A stretch of 64,000 bases of DNA from positions 74,703 through 138,702 of the forward strand of contig NZ_KQ950184.1 in the NCBI RefSeq assembly GCF_001517975.1, given 5' to 3'. Below are positions 1 through 12,572 of this stretch, one piece after another. Below the pieces are notes generated by a model. That model was not told the origin of the DNA and made no database searches. It saw only the letters and a program-made list of their open reading frames with translations. The translations under genes were made by a program, and so were the position numbers. This DNA is from Thermobifida cellulosilytica TB100 (GTDB taxonomy: Bacteria; Actinomycetota; Actinomycetes; Streptosporangiales; Streptosporangiaceae). The number at the start of each line of letters is the position of its first letter. Position 1 is the first letter of the stretch.

Positions 1-1552
1 GCTGCGGCGGCTCGTCCACCGCGGCGACCACCTCGCCTGGACGGCCGAACTGGACCTGGGCCGCCGCTTCCACCCCCTCGGCGTCGTCGACGACGTGTGG
101 GACCTGCGCCTGGTCCTGGACGTCGCCGGGACCCGGGTGCCCACCCGCCTCACCGTGGACCGCCCCTGCCTCGACACCGCCCCGCTGCCGGTACGGCCGC
201 TGCTGCCGGGCGGCGCGGACCGGGCAGCAGCGGAGGTCTCCGCCAGGGGGCACCTCGCCCTGCACGTCACGGCGTCCACCGCCGCCCGGCGCCGCCTGCG
301 CGCGGCCCTGGCCGCGGCCGCGTCCAGCCGGATCGGCCGCCGCGGCCGCGCCCTGCTCTCCGCCGCCCGCCGGGCGCCCCGCACCCTCGCCTCGGAGCGG
401 AACAAGCGGCGGCTCTACCACACCGTGCTGTGCCGGCTGCCGAAACGCCGGGGACTCGTCGTGTTCGAGAGCCACCTGGGGCGCAGCTACGCCGACAGCC
501 CGCGCGCGGTCTACGAGGAGCTGCGCCGCCGCGGCGCCCCCGTCCGGGCCGTGTGGTCCTACGACCGCAGCCCCGACGGCTTCCCCCGCGACGCGGTGCT
601 GGTGCGCCGCTGGAGCCTGCGCTACCTGCTGGCGCTGGCCCGCGCCGAGTACTGGATCGACAACCAGGGCTTCCCCTCCGGACTGCGCAAACCGGCGCAC
701 ACCACCTACATCCAGACCTGGCACGGCAGCGCGCTCAAACGGATGGGGTTCGACGAGGTCGCGGTGAAGCTGCGCAGCCGGGAGGCCCGGGCCCGGCTCC
801 AGGCGGACCTCGACCGGTTCGACGCGTTCTGCGTGCGCTCCCGGCACGACATGGACACCCTCGTCCGGGCGTTCCGCCTCGACCCGTCGGTGGCGCTGCC
901 CGTGGGGTATCCGCGCAACGACGCCCTGGTGCAGCAGCGGAGGCGGGAGGAGCGGACCGGCCGCCGCGAGCACCCGGTGATCGCCACGGCACCGCACCTG
1001 CCCGACGGCAGGGGCGTGCTGCTGTACGCTCCGACCTTCCGCGGCCGCCCCCGGCGGCGCCGGACGCCGGTCCGGCCGCTGTTCGACCTGGCGGCCTTCG
1101 CCCGCGAGTTCGGCGACCGCTACGTGCTGCTGGTGCGCGCGCACTACCTGGAGCGCATGGTGCTGCCGCCGTCGGCGGCCGGCACGGTGATCGACGTCTC
1201 CGCCGAGCACGACGCCACCCCGCTGCTCGCGGCGGCCGACGGACTCGTCACCGACTACTCCTCGGTGATGTTCGACTACGCGCTGCTGGACCGCCCGATG
1301 GTCTTCTACGTGCCCGACCTCGACGACTACGCCCGCACCCGGGGCACCTACCTCGACCTGGCGGAGACGGCCCCCGGCCCGCTGGCCCGCACCGAGGAGG
1401 AGCTGTTCGCCGCGCTCCGGGAGCTGAAGGCCGTCGAGGCCGACTACGCCGAGGCCCGCCGCGCCTTCGCCGCGCGCTTCGCCGCCCACGACACCGGGAC
1501 GGCCGCGCGCGCCGTCGCCGACCGCATCCTGGCACCGGGGAGCCGCGGATGA
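1..1552 (+). CDS. CDP-glycerol glycerophosphotransferase family protein (5' truncated)
   Basis: The reading frame is open from base 2 with no credible start, so the N-terminus lies outside the window; the first GTG inside it (95) is internal. The C-terminal ~400 residues carry the Glyphos_transf (TagF/TagB-like) signatures: a TWHGS segment near bases 715-732 and TDYSSVMFDYALLDRP near 1250-1300. These enzymes transfer glycerol-phosphate or related polyol-phosphate units from a CDP-activated donor onto a cell-wall polymer at the cytoplasmic membrane face. The stop overlaps the next start (ATGA at 1549-1552), so translation with the GT4 gene is probably coupled. The exact acceptor and donor cannot be read from sequence. 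Family assignment is firm; the teichoic-acid role is inference. Confidence 0.85.
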   Translation, partial: LRRLVHRGDHLAWTAELDLGRRFHPLGVVDDVWDLRLVLDVAGTRVPTRLTVDRPCLDTAPLPVRPLLPGGADRAAAEVSARGHLALHVTASTAARRRLRAALAAAASSRIGRRGRALLSAARRAPRTLASERNKRRLYHTVLCRLPKRRGLVVFESHLGRSYADSPRAVYEELRRRGAPVRAVWSYDRSPDGFPRDAVLVRRWSLRYLLALARAEYWIDNQGFPSGLRKPAHTTYIQTWHGSALKRMGFDEVAVKLRSREARARLQADLDRFDAFCVRSRHDMDTLVRAFRLDPSVALPVGYPRNDALVQQRRREERTGRREHPVIATAPHLPDGRGVLLYAPTFRGRPRRRRTPVRPLFDLAAFAREFGDRYVLLVRAHYLERMVLPPSAAGTVIDVSAEHDATPLLAAADGLVTDYSSVMFDYALLDRPMVFYVPDLDDYARTRGTYLDLAETAPGPLARTEEELFAALRELKAVEADYAEARRAFAARFAAHDTGTAARAVADRILAPGSRG

Positions 1553-2694
1553 GCGGCGGACGCGACCTCGTCCTCGTCGCCAACAGCGTCGACGAACTGG
1601 GCGGGGTGACGAGCTGGACGCACCGGATGGCGCGCCTGTTCACCGAACGCGGCCACCGGGTCCGCGTGGTGGGCATCGCCCCCGCCCGGACGGCCCAGGA
1701 GATCGGGGCGACGCCCTACCCGGTCACCACGCTCTACGCCAGGCGGCCGCCCCCCGCCTGGCGTCCCCGCCGCCTGCGGGACCGGTTCGACGTGGCCGCG
1801 CGGCTGCGGCAGGCCCGGTGGGAGGCGGAGCGGCGCGAGCGCGCGCACGCGCTGTCGGGGCTGCTGCGCAGCGCCGCGCCCGGCGGGGTCGTCATCGTCA
1901 CCCAGGTGTGGGCGATGGAGTGGGTGGCCCTGGCCGACACCGCCGGGCTGCACGTCGTCGGAATGACCCACGAGTCGTTCGAGGAGTCCCGCCGCACCTC
2001 CAGGTTCGCCCGGGTCCGGCGGTACTTCCGCGACGTCGACCGGCTGCTCGCCCTCACCCGCGAGGACGCCGACCGGTGGATCAACCAAGGGCTCAACAAC
2101 CTCGACGTCATGCCCAACCCGCTGCCGTGGCTGCCCGCGCAGACCTCGCCGCGCACCGCGAGGACGGTGGTCAGCATCGGCAGGCTCGACGAGCAGAAGC
2201 GCGTCGACCTGCTGCTGGAGGCGTGGGCCGCGGTGGCGCCCCGCTTCCCCGACTGGACGCTGCGCGTCTACGGCACCGGCGCCGAGGAGCAGGAGCTGCG
2301 CGCCTACTGCCGCGGAGCAGGGCTGGACTCCTCGGTGGAGTGGCGGGGGACCACCTCCGACGTGCCCGGCGCGCTGCGGGACGCCTCAGTCCTCGTCCAG
2401 TCCTCGCGGGGGGAGGGCTTCCCGCTGGTGCTGCTGGAGGCGATGGCCTGCGCGGTGCCGTGCGTGGCCTTCGACTGCGCGCCGGGGGTGCGCGAGATCG
2501 TCACCGACGGCGAGGACGGGCTGCTGGCCCCGCCCGGCGACACCTGGGCGCTGGCGGAGCGGCTCGCCCGGGTCATGGCCGACCGGGAACTCCGCGACAG
2601 GCTGGGGGAGCAGGCCCGGCGCTCCGTGCTCCGCTACTCCCCCGAGCGGATCGTGCGCCGCTGGGAGGAGCTGTTCGCGTTCCTGGACCGCTAG
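1549..2694 (+). CDS. Glycosyltransferase family 4 (GT-B fold)
   Basis: A 381-residue protein starting MSGGRDLVLVANSV and overlapping the upstream gene by four bases. The N-terminal Rossmann half contains the glycine-rich ELGGVTSW acceptor loop. The C-terminal half has VSIGRLDEQKRVDLLLEAW and the retaining GT4 signature EGFPLVLLE, the E-x7-E pair at residues 289 and 297 that contacts the nucleotide-sugar donor. It probably adds a sugar to a cell-surface polymer, together with the glycerophosphotransferase it is coupled to. Donor and acceptor are unknown. No signal peptide or membrane segment is visible, so it should act in the cytoplasm or on the inner membrane face. Confidence 0.87.
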   Translation: MSGGRDLVLVANSVDELGGVTSWTHRMARLFTERGHRVRVVGIAPARTAQEIGATPYPVTTLYARRPPPAWRPRRLRDRFDVAARLRQARWEAERRERAHALSGLLRSAAPGGVVIVTQVWAMEWVALADTAGLHVVGMTHESFEESRRTSRFARVRRYFRDVDRLLALTREDADRWINQGLNNLDVMPNPLPWLPAQTSPRTARTVVSIGRLDEQKRVDLLLEAWAAVAPRFPDWTLRVYGTGAEEQELRAYCRGAGLDSSVEWRGTTSDVPGALRDASVLVQSSRGEGFPLVLLEAMACAVPCVAFDCAPGVREIVTDGEDGLLAPPGDTWALAERLARVMADRELRDRLGEQARRSVLRYSPERIVRRWEELFAFLDR

Positions 2695-2708
2695 CGCCGG
2701 ACACGGCG

Positions 2709-2741
2709 CCGCGGCCGCCCGCGCACGGCGGACGGCCGCGG
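2709..2741. terminator. Hairpin between convergent genes
   Basis: CCGCGGCCG at 2709-2717 pairs with CGGCCGCGG at 2733-2741 (9-bp stem, 15-nt loop) in the gap between the convergent GT4 and cellulase genes. There is no T tract on either strand, so it is a hairpin-type terminator candidate only. Confidence 0.4.
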
Positions 2742-2752
2742 CCGTCGGGAGG

Positions 2753-5770
<3,018 letters not shown>

Positions 5771-5983
5771 TCAACACAAAGTAGCCGAACCCGCTCTGAA
5801 GTGGTCGGACCAGCGGCCCGCCGCCCCGCGGACCGTGCCCGGGGAGGCCGCTGGGAAACCGGCGCGCGGTGTCCGCCGACGGCGGACCGCGCACTACTGT
5901 GGAGGCAAGAGCGCGTGGGGCTCCGGAGGCCCGGGAGACTCCGGGGACCCGCCACCGCCCAGCCGGTTCCGAGGAGAGGGACA

Positions 5984-6187
5984 GTGGACGCCACCGACAG
6001 CACGCGGCGGACGGGCAACCGCAGCGGCTCCCGGCGCGGCAACCGTGCCCGGAACGCCGATACCGTTGTTGTGCACGGGGCGGCGGTACGCGACGCGCAC
6101 GACCGCCGCCCGGGGCGGCCGGACTTCTCCGGACCGGAGTGGACCGCCTCCACCCACGCCGTCCGGTGCGGCGTGATCGACCGATGA
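5984..6187 (+). CDS. Small DUF397-like protein
   Basis: A 67-residue frame starting at GTG 5984 with a strong Shine-Dalgarno GAGGAGAGGG four bases upstream and GC-rich third positions typical of real genes here. The central part, [21 protein letters not shown], resembles the actinobacterial DUF397 pattern VAVRDSKDPDGP...F...EW. The usual N-terminal W-KSSYS...C part is degenerate. Its TGA overlaps an ATG at 6184 (ATGA), which may couple it to proA. DUF397 proteins usually sit beside XRE-type regulators; none is present. Function unknown, and it could be a decaying copy. Confidence 0.45.
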   Translation: MDATDSTRRTGNRSGSRRGNRARNADTVVVHGAAVRDAHDRRPGRPDFSGPEWTASTHAVRCGVIDR

Positions 6188-6207
6188 CTGCAGAAAGCGA
6201 AGACACC

Positions 6208-7464
6208 ATGACTGACATCGAGCGGGACGTCCGCGAGGTTGCTGAGCGCGCTCGGGATGCCGCCGCAGACCTCGCCCCGCTCAGCCGGGACGCCAAGGAC
6301 GAAGCGCTCAACGCCATCGCCGACGCCCTCGTCGCGCGGGCCGAGGAGATCGTCGCGGCCAACGCCGAGGACGTCGCCCGCGCCCGGGAGAACGGCATCA
6401 GCGAGGCCATGATTGACCGCCTCACCCTCACCCCCGACCGCATCACCGCGATCGCGGGCGCGGTCCGCGAGGTCGTCGAACTCCCCGACCCGGTGGGCGA
6501 GGTCGTCCGCGGCAAGACCCTGCCCAACGGCCTGGAACTGCGCCAGATCCGGGTCCCGCTCGGTGTCGTCGGCATCATCTACGAGGGCCGCCCCAACGTC
6601 ACCGTCGACGCCGCCGTGCTCTGCCTCAAGAGCGGCAACGCCGCCCTGCTGCGCGGCTCCTCCTCGGCGTACTCCTCCAATACGGTGCTCATCGACGTGA
6701 TCCGGGGGGCGCTGGCCGGGACCCGGGTGCCGGTGGACGCCGTGCAGATGGTGCCCGGGATGAGCCGCGAGTCGGTCAAGCACCTGATGCGGGCGCGCGG
6801 CCTGGTGGACGTGCTGATCCCGCGCGGCGGCGCCTCGCTCATCCAGACCGTGGTGAACGAGTCCACCGTCCCCGTCATCGAGACCGGCACCGGCAACTGC
6901 CACGTGTACGTGGACGAGGCGGCCGACCTCGACCGGGCCCTGGACATCGTGCTCAACAGCAAGATCCAGCGGTGCTCGGTGTGCAACGCGGCCGAGACCC
7001 TGCTGGTCCACGCGGGGATCGCGGACGCCTTCCTGCCGAAGGCGCTGGCGGCGCTGCACGAGGCAGGGGTCACCGTGCACGGCGACGAGCGGGTCCGCGC
7101 CTACAGCGACGACGTCGTCCCCGCCACCGAGGAGGACTGGACCACCGAGTACCTCTCCCTCGACCTGGCCGCCCGCGTCGTCGACTCCCTCGACGAGGCC
7201 GTGGCGCACATCCGCGCCTACTCCTCGGCGCACACCGAGGCCATCGTCACCGACTCCCAGTCGGCGGCCCGCCGCTTCGTCTCCCTGGTGGACTCCGCGG
7301 CCGTCATGGTCAACGCCTCCACCCGGTTCACCGACGGCGGCGAGTTCGGCTTCGGCGCCGAGATCGGCATCTCCACCCAGAAGCTGCACGCCCGCGGTCC
7401 CATGGGCCTGCCGGAGATGACGTCCACCAAGTACGTCGTCACCGGCGAGGGGCACGTCCGCTGA
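6208..7464 (+). CDS. proA: Gamma-glutamyl phosphate reductase
   Basis: The second step of proline synthesis: NADPH reduction of gamma-glutamyl phosphate to glutamate semialdehyde in the cytosol. A 418-residue protein of usual family length and aldehyde-dehydrogenase fold. It has [26 protein letters not shown], the nucleophile region [14 protein letters not shown] (probable catalytic C259), and [18 protein letters not shown] near the C-terminus. I chose the ATG at 6208 (MTDIERDV). The in-frame ATG at 6184 overlaps the upstream small gene's stop and would add eight residues. In many actinomycetes obgE-proB-proA-nadD are adjacent; here proB is absent and nadD lies 5 kb away. Confidence 0.96.
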   Translation: MTDIERDVREVAERARDAAADLAPLSRDAKDEALNAIADALVARAEEIVAANAEDVARARENGISEAMIDRLTLTPDRITAIAGAVREVVELPDPVGEVVRGKTLPNGLELRQIRVPLGVVGIIYEGRPNVTVDAAVLCLKSGNAALLRGSSSAYSSNTVLIDVIRGALAGTRVPVDAVQMVPGMSRESVKHLMRARGLVDVLIPRGGASLIQTVVNESTVPVIETGTGNCHVYVDEAADLDRALDIVLNSKIQRCSVCNAAETLLVHAGIADAFLPKALAALHEAGVTVHGDERVRAYSDDVVPATEEDWTTEYLSLDLAARVVDSLDEAVAHIRAYSSAHTEAIVTDSQSAARRFVSLVDSAAVMVNASTRFTDGGEFGFGAEIGISTQKLHARGPMGLPEMTSTKYVVTGEGHVR

Positions 7465-8324
7465 CCCGGACGGGAGCGCGGCGGCCCGGCCCCGCAGGGC
7501 GGGTACCCGCCGCGCTCCGCGCCGCGCTGGCAGGAAGCGCGCTCCTGGCCGCCGCGTGCACGCCCGCCGCGGGAGGCGGTGCGGCCCCCGCCGCGGCTCC
7601 CCCGCCGGTCGGCGCGCGGTTCGACTACCAACTGGGCGGCGCCTACGACCCCGGCGAGGGGGTCGCCGTGGTCGTCCGCGACAGCACCGCGCAACCCGCC
7701 CGGGGGCGCTACTCGGTCTGCTACGTCAACGGCTTCCAGACCCAGCCGCAGGAACGCGACCGCTGGCTCCGCGACCACCCCGACCTGCTGCTGCGGGACG
7801 GCAGCGGAGAGGTGCTGGTCGACCCGGCCTGGCCCGACGAGATGCTGCTGGACACCTCCACCCCGCAGCGGCGCACCCGCGTCGTCGAGGCCGTCGCCGG
7901 GACCGTCGAGGAGTGCGCGGCCAAGGGGTTCGACGCGGTCGAGTTCGACAACCTCGACTCCTACACCCGCTCCGGGGGCGCGCTCACCGCGGAGGACAAC
8001 GCCGAGACCGCTCGGCGGTACGTGGACCTCGCCCACGGGCTCGGGCTGGCCGCCGCCCAGAAGAACACCGCGGAGCTGGCGGAGGTCGGCCGCACCGAGA
8101 TCGGTTTCGACTTCGCGATCGTGGAGGAGTGCGCCCGCTACGCCGAGTGCGCGCAGTACACGCGCGTCTACGGCGACCGCGTCCTGGACGTCGAGTACGC
8201 CGACGGGCCCGCCCCCTCCTTCGAGGAGGTCTGCGCCGATGCGGACACCCCGGCCTCGACCGTCCTGCGCGACCGGGAACTGCTGCCCGCCGACGCCGCG
8301 GGACACGTCCGCGACCACTGCTGA
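7461..8324 (+). CDS. GH114-type lipoprotein (endo-alpha-1,4-polygalactosaminidase family)
   Basis: The mature part matches the GH114 TIM barrel: [38 protein letters not shown] (acidic catalytic region) and AAQKNTAEL. The N-terminus is a lipoprotein signal ending LLAAAC, so it is likely exported and lipid-anchored. The frame has no ATG, GTG or TTG that keeps the signal. The only fitting start is CTG 7461, inside a CTGA overlap with the proA stop and preceded by GAGGGG at 8-nt spacing; this gives 287 residues with an Arg-rich n-region. Known members cut alpha-1,4-galactosaminoglycans such as microbial exopolysaccharides. The substrate here is inferred only from family. Confidence 0.8.
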   Translation: MTRTGARRPGPAGRVPAALRAALAGSALLAAACTPAAGGGAAPAAAPPPVGARFDYQLGGAYDPGEGVAVVVRDSTAQPARGRYSVCYVNGFQTQPQERDRWLRDHPDLLLRDGSGEVLVDPAWPDEMLLDTSTPQRRTRVVEAVAGTVEECAAKGFDAVEFDNLDSYTRSGGALTAEDNAETARRYVDLAHGLGLAAAQKNTAELAEVGRTEIGFDFAIVEECARYAECAQYTRVYGDRVLDVEYADGPAPSFEEVCADADTPASTVLRDRELLPADAAGHVRDHC

Positions 8325-8439
8325 ACCGCGCCGGACCGCGGAGGCGGGGCGTCCACCGCCCACCACGGAGGGTCTTGCGCCCCTCACGGAAACCGGGACA
8401 GGATCAGGGGGACCAAACGCAGACCCCGAGGAGCCCCCC

Positions 8440-9039
8440 ATGGCCGAACCGATCTCCCTCCCCGCCGTTCCCGCGCCGCTGACCTGGTGGAACACGCCGG
8501 TGAGCCACGCGGTGGAACCCCCCGACCGGCTCACCATCGGCGCCGGTCCGGCCACCGACGTGTTCGGCGACCCGGGAGGGACGGCCCGGACCGCCAACGC
8601 GCCCGCCCTGCTGGCCGAACTCGCCGGGGACTTCACCCTCGCCGCGCGGGTCGAGCTCGACTTCCGCACCACCTACGACGCCGGGGTGCTGTTCCTCCAC
8701 GTCGACGGGGACAACCACGCCAAGCTGTGCCTGGAGCTGTCGCCGCAGGGACGGCCGACGATCGTGTCGGTGGTGACCCGCGGCGGGGTCTCCGACGACT
8801 GCAACTCCTTCACCGTCGACAGCGGCGCCCGGCTGCGGATCACCCGCATCGGCGGAGCCTACGCCTTCCACGCCGACACCGGGGACGGCTTCTGGCACCT
8901 GGTCCGCTACTTCGCGCTGCCCAGCCCCGCACGGGTCGGCTTCCTCGCCCAGTCGCCCCTGGGCGAGGGGCAGACCGTGCGGTTCACGGAGATCGCCCAC
9001 ACCACCGCCCCGCCCGAGGACCTGCGCGGCGGGCAGTGA
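8440..9039 (+). CDS. DUF1349-like beta-sandwich protein
   Basis: A 199-residue cytoplasmic protein with no signal peptide, started by ATG 8440 with GAGGAG 6 nt upstream. Features of the DUF1349 / concanavalin-like family include TWWNTPVSHAV near the start, DFTLAARVELDF, YDAGVLFLHVDGDNHAKLCLE, VVTRGGVSDDCNS and a C-terminal VGFLAQSPLGEG segment. Members are usually linked to carbohydrate binding or processing, but no reaction is established. It lies 115 bp after the GH114 gene on the same strand and may share its transcript. Confidence 0.75.
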   Translation: MAEPISLPAVPAPLTWWNTPVSHAVEPPDRLTIGAGPATDVFGDPGGTARTANAPALLAELAGDFTLAARVELDFRTTYDAGVLFLHVDGDNHAKLCLELSPQGRPTIVSVVTRGGVSDDCNSFTVDSGARLRITRIGGAYAFHADTGDGFWHLVRYFALPSPARVGFLAQSPLGEGQTVRFTEIAHTTAPPEDLRGGQ

Positions 9040-9072
9040 ACCCGAACGGGGCGGAGAGGCGCCGGGACGGGG

Positions 9073-11076
9073 CTAGCGGCGGAGCCCCACCGCGCGCGCC
9101 ACGCGGCCCGCGCGACGGCGCAGGGCGCGGTAGACGCGGCCCGCCCGACGGCGCAGGGCGCGGTAGACGCGGCGCGCGAAGGTGCGCAGCCGGGGCGGCC
9201 GCTGCACCGTCACGGACCAGCGGACCAGGCCCCGGGAGAGGTGGATGGGCAGCGGGACGGGGTGGTCCGCGGAGCCCACGGCGACCTGCCAGCGGCCCCG
9301 CCTGGGGACCGAGGGGATCTCGGCGGTCAGCACCGCGCGGGGCCGGGCGGCGTCGGTCGGCTGCACGCTCCCGGTGCTCTCCACGCTCGTCCCCTCGCTG
9401 ACCAGCCGCAGCGACAGGCTGTTCTCCTCGCCGCCGGTGTACAGGGAGAGCGGGACGCGCAGCCGCAGGCTGTCGCTCTCCCGCACCAGGGCGGGCCGCT
9501 CGTTCCGGGGGACGAGCGAGGCCAGTTCCTTCCAGGAGGGGTCGACCGTGAGGACCAGGTGCTCCTTGCGGTTGTAGGTGGTGGTCGCCAGGACCGACGT
9601 CTCCTCGTCCAGGTGCACGAGCGCGGGAACGCAGCCCGCCTCCGCCTCGGGGGAGCGGTTCGGGCCGGGAATCTGGTCGCAACTGATACCGCAGTACTCC
9701 ACCCGGGAGACGAACCACCAACTGCCCAGCAGCGGCGAGCCCAGGTTGGCGCGGGTCAGGTCGAGCTTGACGGTCCCGGTCAGCCGTATGGTGAACCGGT
9801 CCTGCCCCGTCGGCTCCTCGGTGGAGGTGAACGAGGTCGGCACCGTCACGTCCGCGCCGATCTCCTTGCAGCGCGCGAACGTCTGTAGCTTGATCTTCCG
9901 GAGCGGGGCGCTGATCTCCGCAGCGGCCCGCACCCGGGAGTCGGCGAGCGCCTCGGAGGGCAGGTCCCAGTAGACCGAGTCACCCGACCGCACGAACTCC
10001 AGCGGCTGCTTGGTGCTCTTGCGCACCAGGGCGCTCTCGATGTCCACGTACAGCGTCGTGCCGTCCCACCGGTAGCCGTTCACCGTGACCCGGTGGGTCA
10101 GGTCGAGTTCGAACTCGGTGATCTGGCGGATGAGCGCGAAGTTCCCGCTCCGCAGCGCTGCGGCGCGCAGCCGGGCGAAGGGGTTGAGCTTGGCGTCCAG
10201 CCGCTCGGGGACGCGGCGCTCCGCCAGCGAGTAGGCCTCGCTGTGCAGGGTGTCGACGGCCTCCGGCGGGAGATTCAGGTACTTGGCGCCCTGGAACTGG
10301 CCCAGCACCTTCCCCCGGTACCACTGCGCGATCAGGGCGTCCTGGAACTCGCCGGGCTCGGTCTCGGCCTCGATGATGTCGAAGATCCGCTCGACGCTGC
10401 CGAGGTAGTCCTTGAAGTCGGGGGTGGCGAAGGAGATGTTGCCGAAGTTCTTGTGCCGCACCCAGTAGTAGCAGGTGTAGTCGTGCACCACCGAGATCGA
10501 GCGGGCGCGCAGGTAGGCGGGGAGCATGAACATGTGGTCCTCGAGACGGACCTTCCCCTCGGGGAAGCGCAGCCCGTTGGCCCGCACGAACTCGGTGCGG
10601 AAGAGCTTGTGCACCGTGAGCGTGCTGAGGAGCACGCGGTGGGTGCGGAGGGTGGCGCCGGAGAGGGGCTTCTGGAAGAGCTCCCGGGGCGCCTTGCGGC
10701 CGATGCCCGCCATCCGGCCGATGACGATGTCGGCGGAGTCCTCGCGGGCCTTGGCGACCAGGCGCTCCAGGGCTTCGGCGCCGAGGTGGTCGTCGTCGTC
10801 CACGAAGAAGAGGAACTCGCCGCGGGCGCGGTCCATGCCGATGTTGCGGGGGCGGCCCGGCCAGCCGGAGTTCTCGATGTGCACCACCGAGAAGTTCTCC
10901 TCGTCGGCCAGCTCGGCGTCGAGCAGCGCGCCGGTCTCGTCGGTGGAGCCGTCATCGACGTAGATGACCTCGAAACGGGAGCGCGGCAGGGTCTGGGCGC
11001 GCAGCGACTCCAGGCCCTCCAGCACTCCGCGTCCGGTGTTGTGGACCGGAATGATGACGGTCACGTCCATGGGCAT
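9073..11076 (-). CDS. Glycosyltransferase family 2 protein with large C-terminal extension
   Basis: A 667-residue protein. Residues 1-110 are a GT-A (GT2) domain: VTVIIPVHNTGRG, EVIYVDDGSTD, NSGWPGRPRNIGMDRARGE and FLFFVDDDDHLG, the last being the metal-binding DxD. The following ~550 residues contain beta-rich segments resembling the C-terminal regions of actinobacterial cell-wall glycosyltransferases. The tail is strongly basic (Arg-rich) and carries an 11-residue tandem repeat, suggesting membrane or polyanion contact. Two starts four codons or fewer apart are possible (11076 and 11070); GAGGG is 4 nt from the first and 10 nt from the second. It runs convergently towards the DUF1349 gene. 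Probable role: surface polymer synthesis; substrate unknown. Confidence 0.82.
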   Translation of the reverse strand: MPMDVTVIIPVHNTGRGVLEGLESLRAQTLPRSRFEVIYVDDGSTDETGALLDAELADEENFSVVHIENSGWPGRPRNIGMDRARGEFLFFVDDDDHLGAEALERLVAKAREDSADIVIGRMAGIGRKAPRELFQKPLSGATLRTHRVLLSTLTVHKLFRTEFVRANGLRFPEGKVRLEDHMFMLPAYLRARSISVVHDYTCYYWVRHKNFGNISFATPDFKDYLGSVERIFDIIEAETEPGEFQDALIAQWYRGKVLGQFQGAKYLNLPPEAVDTLHSEAYSLAERRVPERLDAKLNPFARLRAAALRSGNFALIRQITEFELDLTHRVTVNGYRWDGTTLYVDIESALVRKSTKQPLEFVRSGDSVYWDLPSEALADSRVRAAAEISAPLRKIKLQTFARCKEIGADVTVPTSFTSTEEPTGQDRFTIRLTGTVKLDLTRANLGSPLLGSWWFVSRVEYCGISCDQIPGPNRSPEAEAGCVPALVHLDEETSVLATTTYNRKEHLVLTVDPSWKELASLVPRNERPALVRESDSLRLRVPLSLYTGGEENSLSLRLVSEGTSVESTGSVQPTDAARPRAVLTAEIPSVPRRGRWQVAVGSADHPVPLPIHLSRGLVRWSVTVQRPPRLRTFARRVYRALRRRAGRVYRALRRRAGRVARAVGLRR
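9114..9172 (-). repeat. 33-bp tandem repeat in the GT2 C-terminus
   Basis: A 33-bp unit starting at 9114 is repeated from 9147 with identical sequence for ~26 bp. It encodes RVYRALRRRAG twice in frame, followed by a third diverged unit (RVARAVGLRR). The product is a basic amphipathic tail. Confidence 0.85.
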
Positions 11077-11531
11077 TGATCCCTCGATGGGTGTGGTCCG
11101 GCGGAATCCGTCGCTGCGAACACGGTGTCGCCGACGGAGATCGGACGGACCGGTCCCCGCGCCGCGTTCGGGCCGCCGCGATCGTCGCCGGGTTCGTGGT
11201 TGATCCGGACTACGGCGAGACCGGTCGCGCGGACGCGCGCGGACCGGCTCGTGTGGGCTGCACTGGGGACTGCTGGGAGGCCGGAGAGGGGATGCCCCGA
11301 GCGTCTGTCCCCGAAACGGATGGCGGGGTGGTTCAGAACTCTAATGGGAGTACCGAGTAGTTTGTGCCTTAAATACCCATCAATGTGGAGATTCTCACAC
11401 AGAAAGGAGGGGTGATATTATTTGAATTTTATTTAACTGATTCTTAGAGTTCTATTTTTTGGGCAAAATGGGCAGCCGGACGGCGGAGGACCGCTGCCCG
11501 CCCGTCGGACAGCCCTGGACGGGGCGGCGCC
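11077..11531. other. Low-GC intergenic island
   Basis: This 455-bp gap separates the GT2 and M48 genes. Bases ~11335-11468 are strikingly AT-rich compared with everything around them. The plus strand has AGAAAGGAGG at 11401-11410, complementary to the 16S 3' end, directly before a 12-codon frame (GTG 11412 to TAG 11447). The minus strand would hold the GT2 promoter. I see no convincing gene. Island-specific composition suggests an acquired or regulatory insert. Confidence 0.5.
11470..11499 (-). terminator. Intrinsic terminator of the M48 gene
   Basis: Read on the minus strand, GGGCAGC pairs with GCTGCCC around a 16-nt loop with an inner GCGG/CCGT-type stem, followed by ATTTT. It lies 33 bp past the M48 stop. 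Confidence 0.55.
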
Positions 11532-12572
11532 TCAGCCCGAGCGGCGGGCCGACGAGCCGTTCCGCCACCGCTCGGCCACCGTGTCGAAGATCTTGCCGCC
11601 GGTGCTCGCCGCGGTTCCCACGACGTCGCGCAGCGTGCCCACCAGGGGGTCGGAGGTGCGCTCCCACGCCTCGCGGTAGGACTGGGCGGCCCTGCGGGCC
11701 TCCTCGCCGATCCGGGCGTCGGTGTCGGTGTCGCGGCGCGGGTAGTCCCCGTCGAGGATGCGCCGGTAGTCGCCGTCGCTGATCCAGCGGTCCAGCTCGG
11801 CGAGCCGGATCACCGCGAACGGATGGGTGTGCCCCTGGGTGATGAGGAGCTTGAGGAAGCCGTCGCGCACGTCCTCGGCCGCGTCGTACTCCCGGGCCTG
11901 CTCCAGGAACGCGTCGACGTTCATCTCGGCCAGGCGCGAGCCCCCGGCCATCTTCATCAGCGCCCGCTTGGCGGCCTCCGGGTTCTGCGAGGCCAGCAGC
12001 CCGGCGCGGTCGCAGGAGAGCTCGGACTTGCGGTACCACTCCTCCAGCGCGGCGACGATCGCGCGCAGGCCGACGTAGCCCAGCGGGATCCACGCGACCC
12101 GCGCGGCCAGCCGGATCAGCGCCAGCAGCATCGTGCGGTACACGGCGTGCCCGGACAGGATGTGGCCCACCTCGTGGCCCACGACGAACCGCTGCTCCTC
12201 GGCGTCGAGCAGGTCGAACAGCCCGGTGGTCATGACGATGAAGGGGCGGCTGCTGCCGATCGCCATGGCGTTGGGCTGCGGGTTCATCTGGATGTACAGC
12301 TCGGGCACCCGGTCGAGGTCCAGGACGTAGGCGGCGTCGCGCACGTAGTCGTGGACGTCGGGGAACTGGCGCTCGTTCACCCGCACGGCGCCGGCGAGGA
12401 ACATCAGCCGCAGCGCCCGCTCGTTGAACAGGCCGGACAGGCGCTTGAAGACCTCGTCGAAGCCCCGCAGCGACCGCAACGCGACCAGTGCACCGCGATC
12501 CGCCGGGTGCTCGTAGGCTCGGGAGGAGATGCTGCGGAGTCGGATGCGGGCACGGTCCGGAGTAGTCGACAT
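11532..12572 (-). CDS. M48-family zinc metallopeptidase
   Basis: A 346-residue protein with the gluzincin signature [13 protein letters not shown]: zinc ligands H133 and H137, catalytic E134. The third ligand is probably E184 in [12 protein letters not shown] hydrophobic segment, ~146-175, sits between the metal site and E184, so it is probably membrane-associated like HtpX/Ste24 homologs. Members degrade misfolded membrane proteins or process small substrates. Its substrate is unknown. The start ATG 12572 ([10 protein letters not shown]) is the first in frame. It is divergent from nadD with a ~170-bp shared upstream region. Confidence 0.87.
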   Translation of the reverse strand: MSTTPDRARIRLRSISSRAYEHPADRGALVALRSLRGFDEVFKRLSGLFNERALRLMFLAGAVRVNERQFPDVHDYVRDAAYVLDLDRVPELYIQMNPQPNAMAIGSSRPFIVMTTGLFDLLDAEEQRFVVGHEVGHILSGHAVYRTMLLALIRLAARVAWIPLGYVGLRAIVAALEEWYRKSELSCDRAGLLASQNPEAAKRALMKMAGGSRLAEMNVDAFLEQAREYDAAEDVRDGFLKLLITQGHTHPFAVIRLAELDRWISDGDYRRILDGDYPRRDTDTDARIGEEARRAAQSYREAWERTSDPLVGTLRDVVGTAASTGGKIFDTVAERWRNGSSARRSG

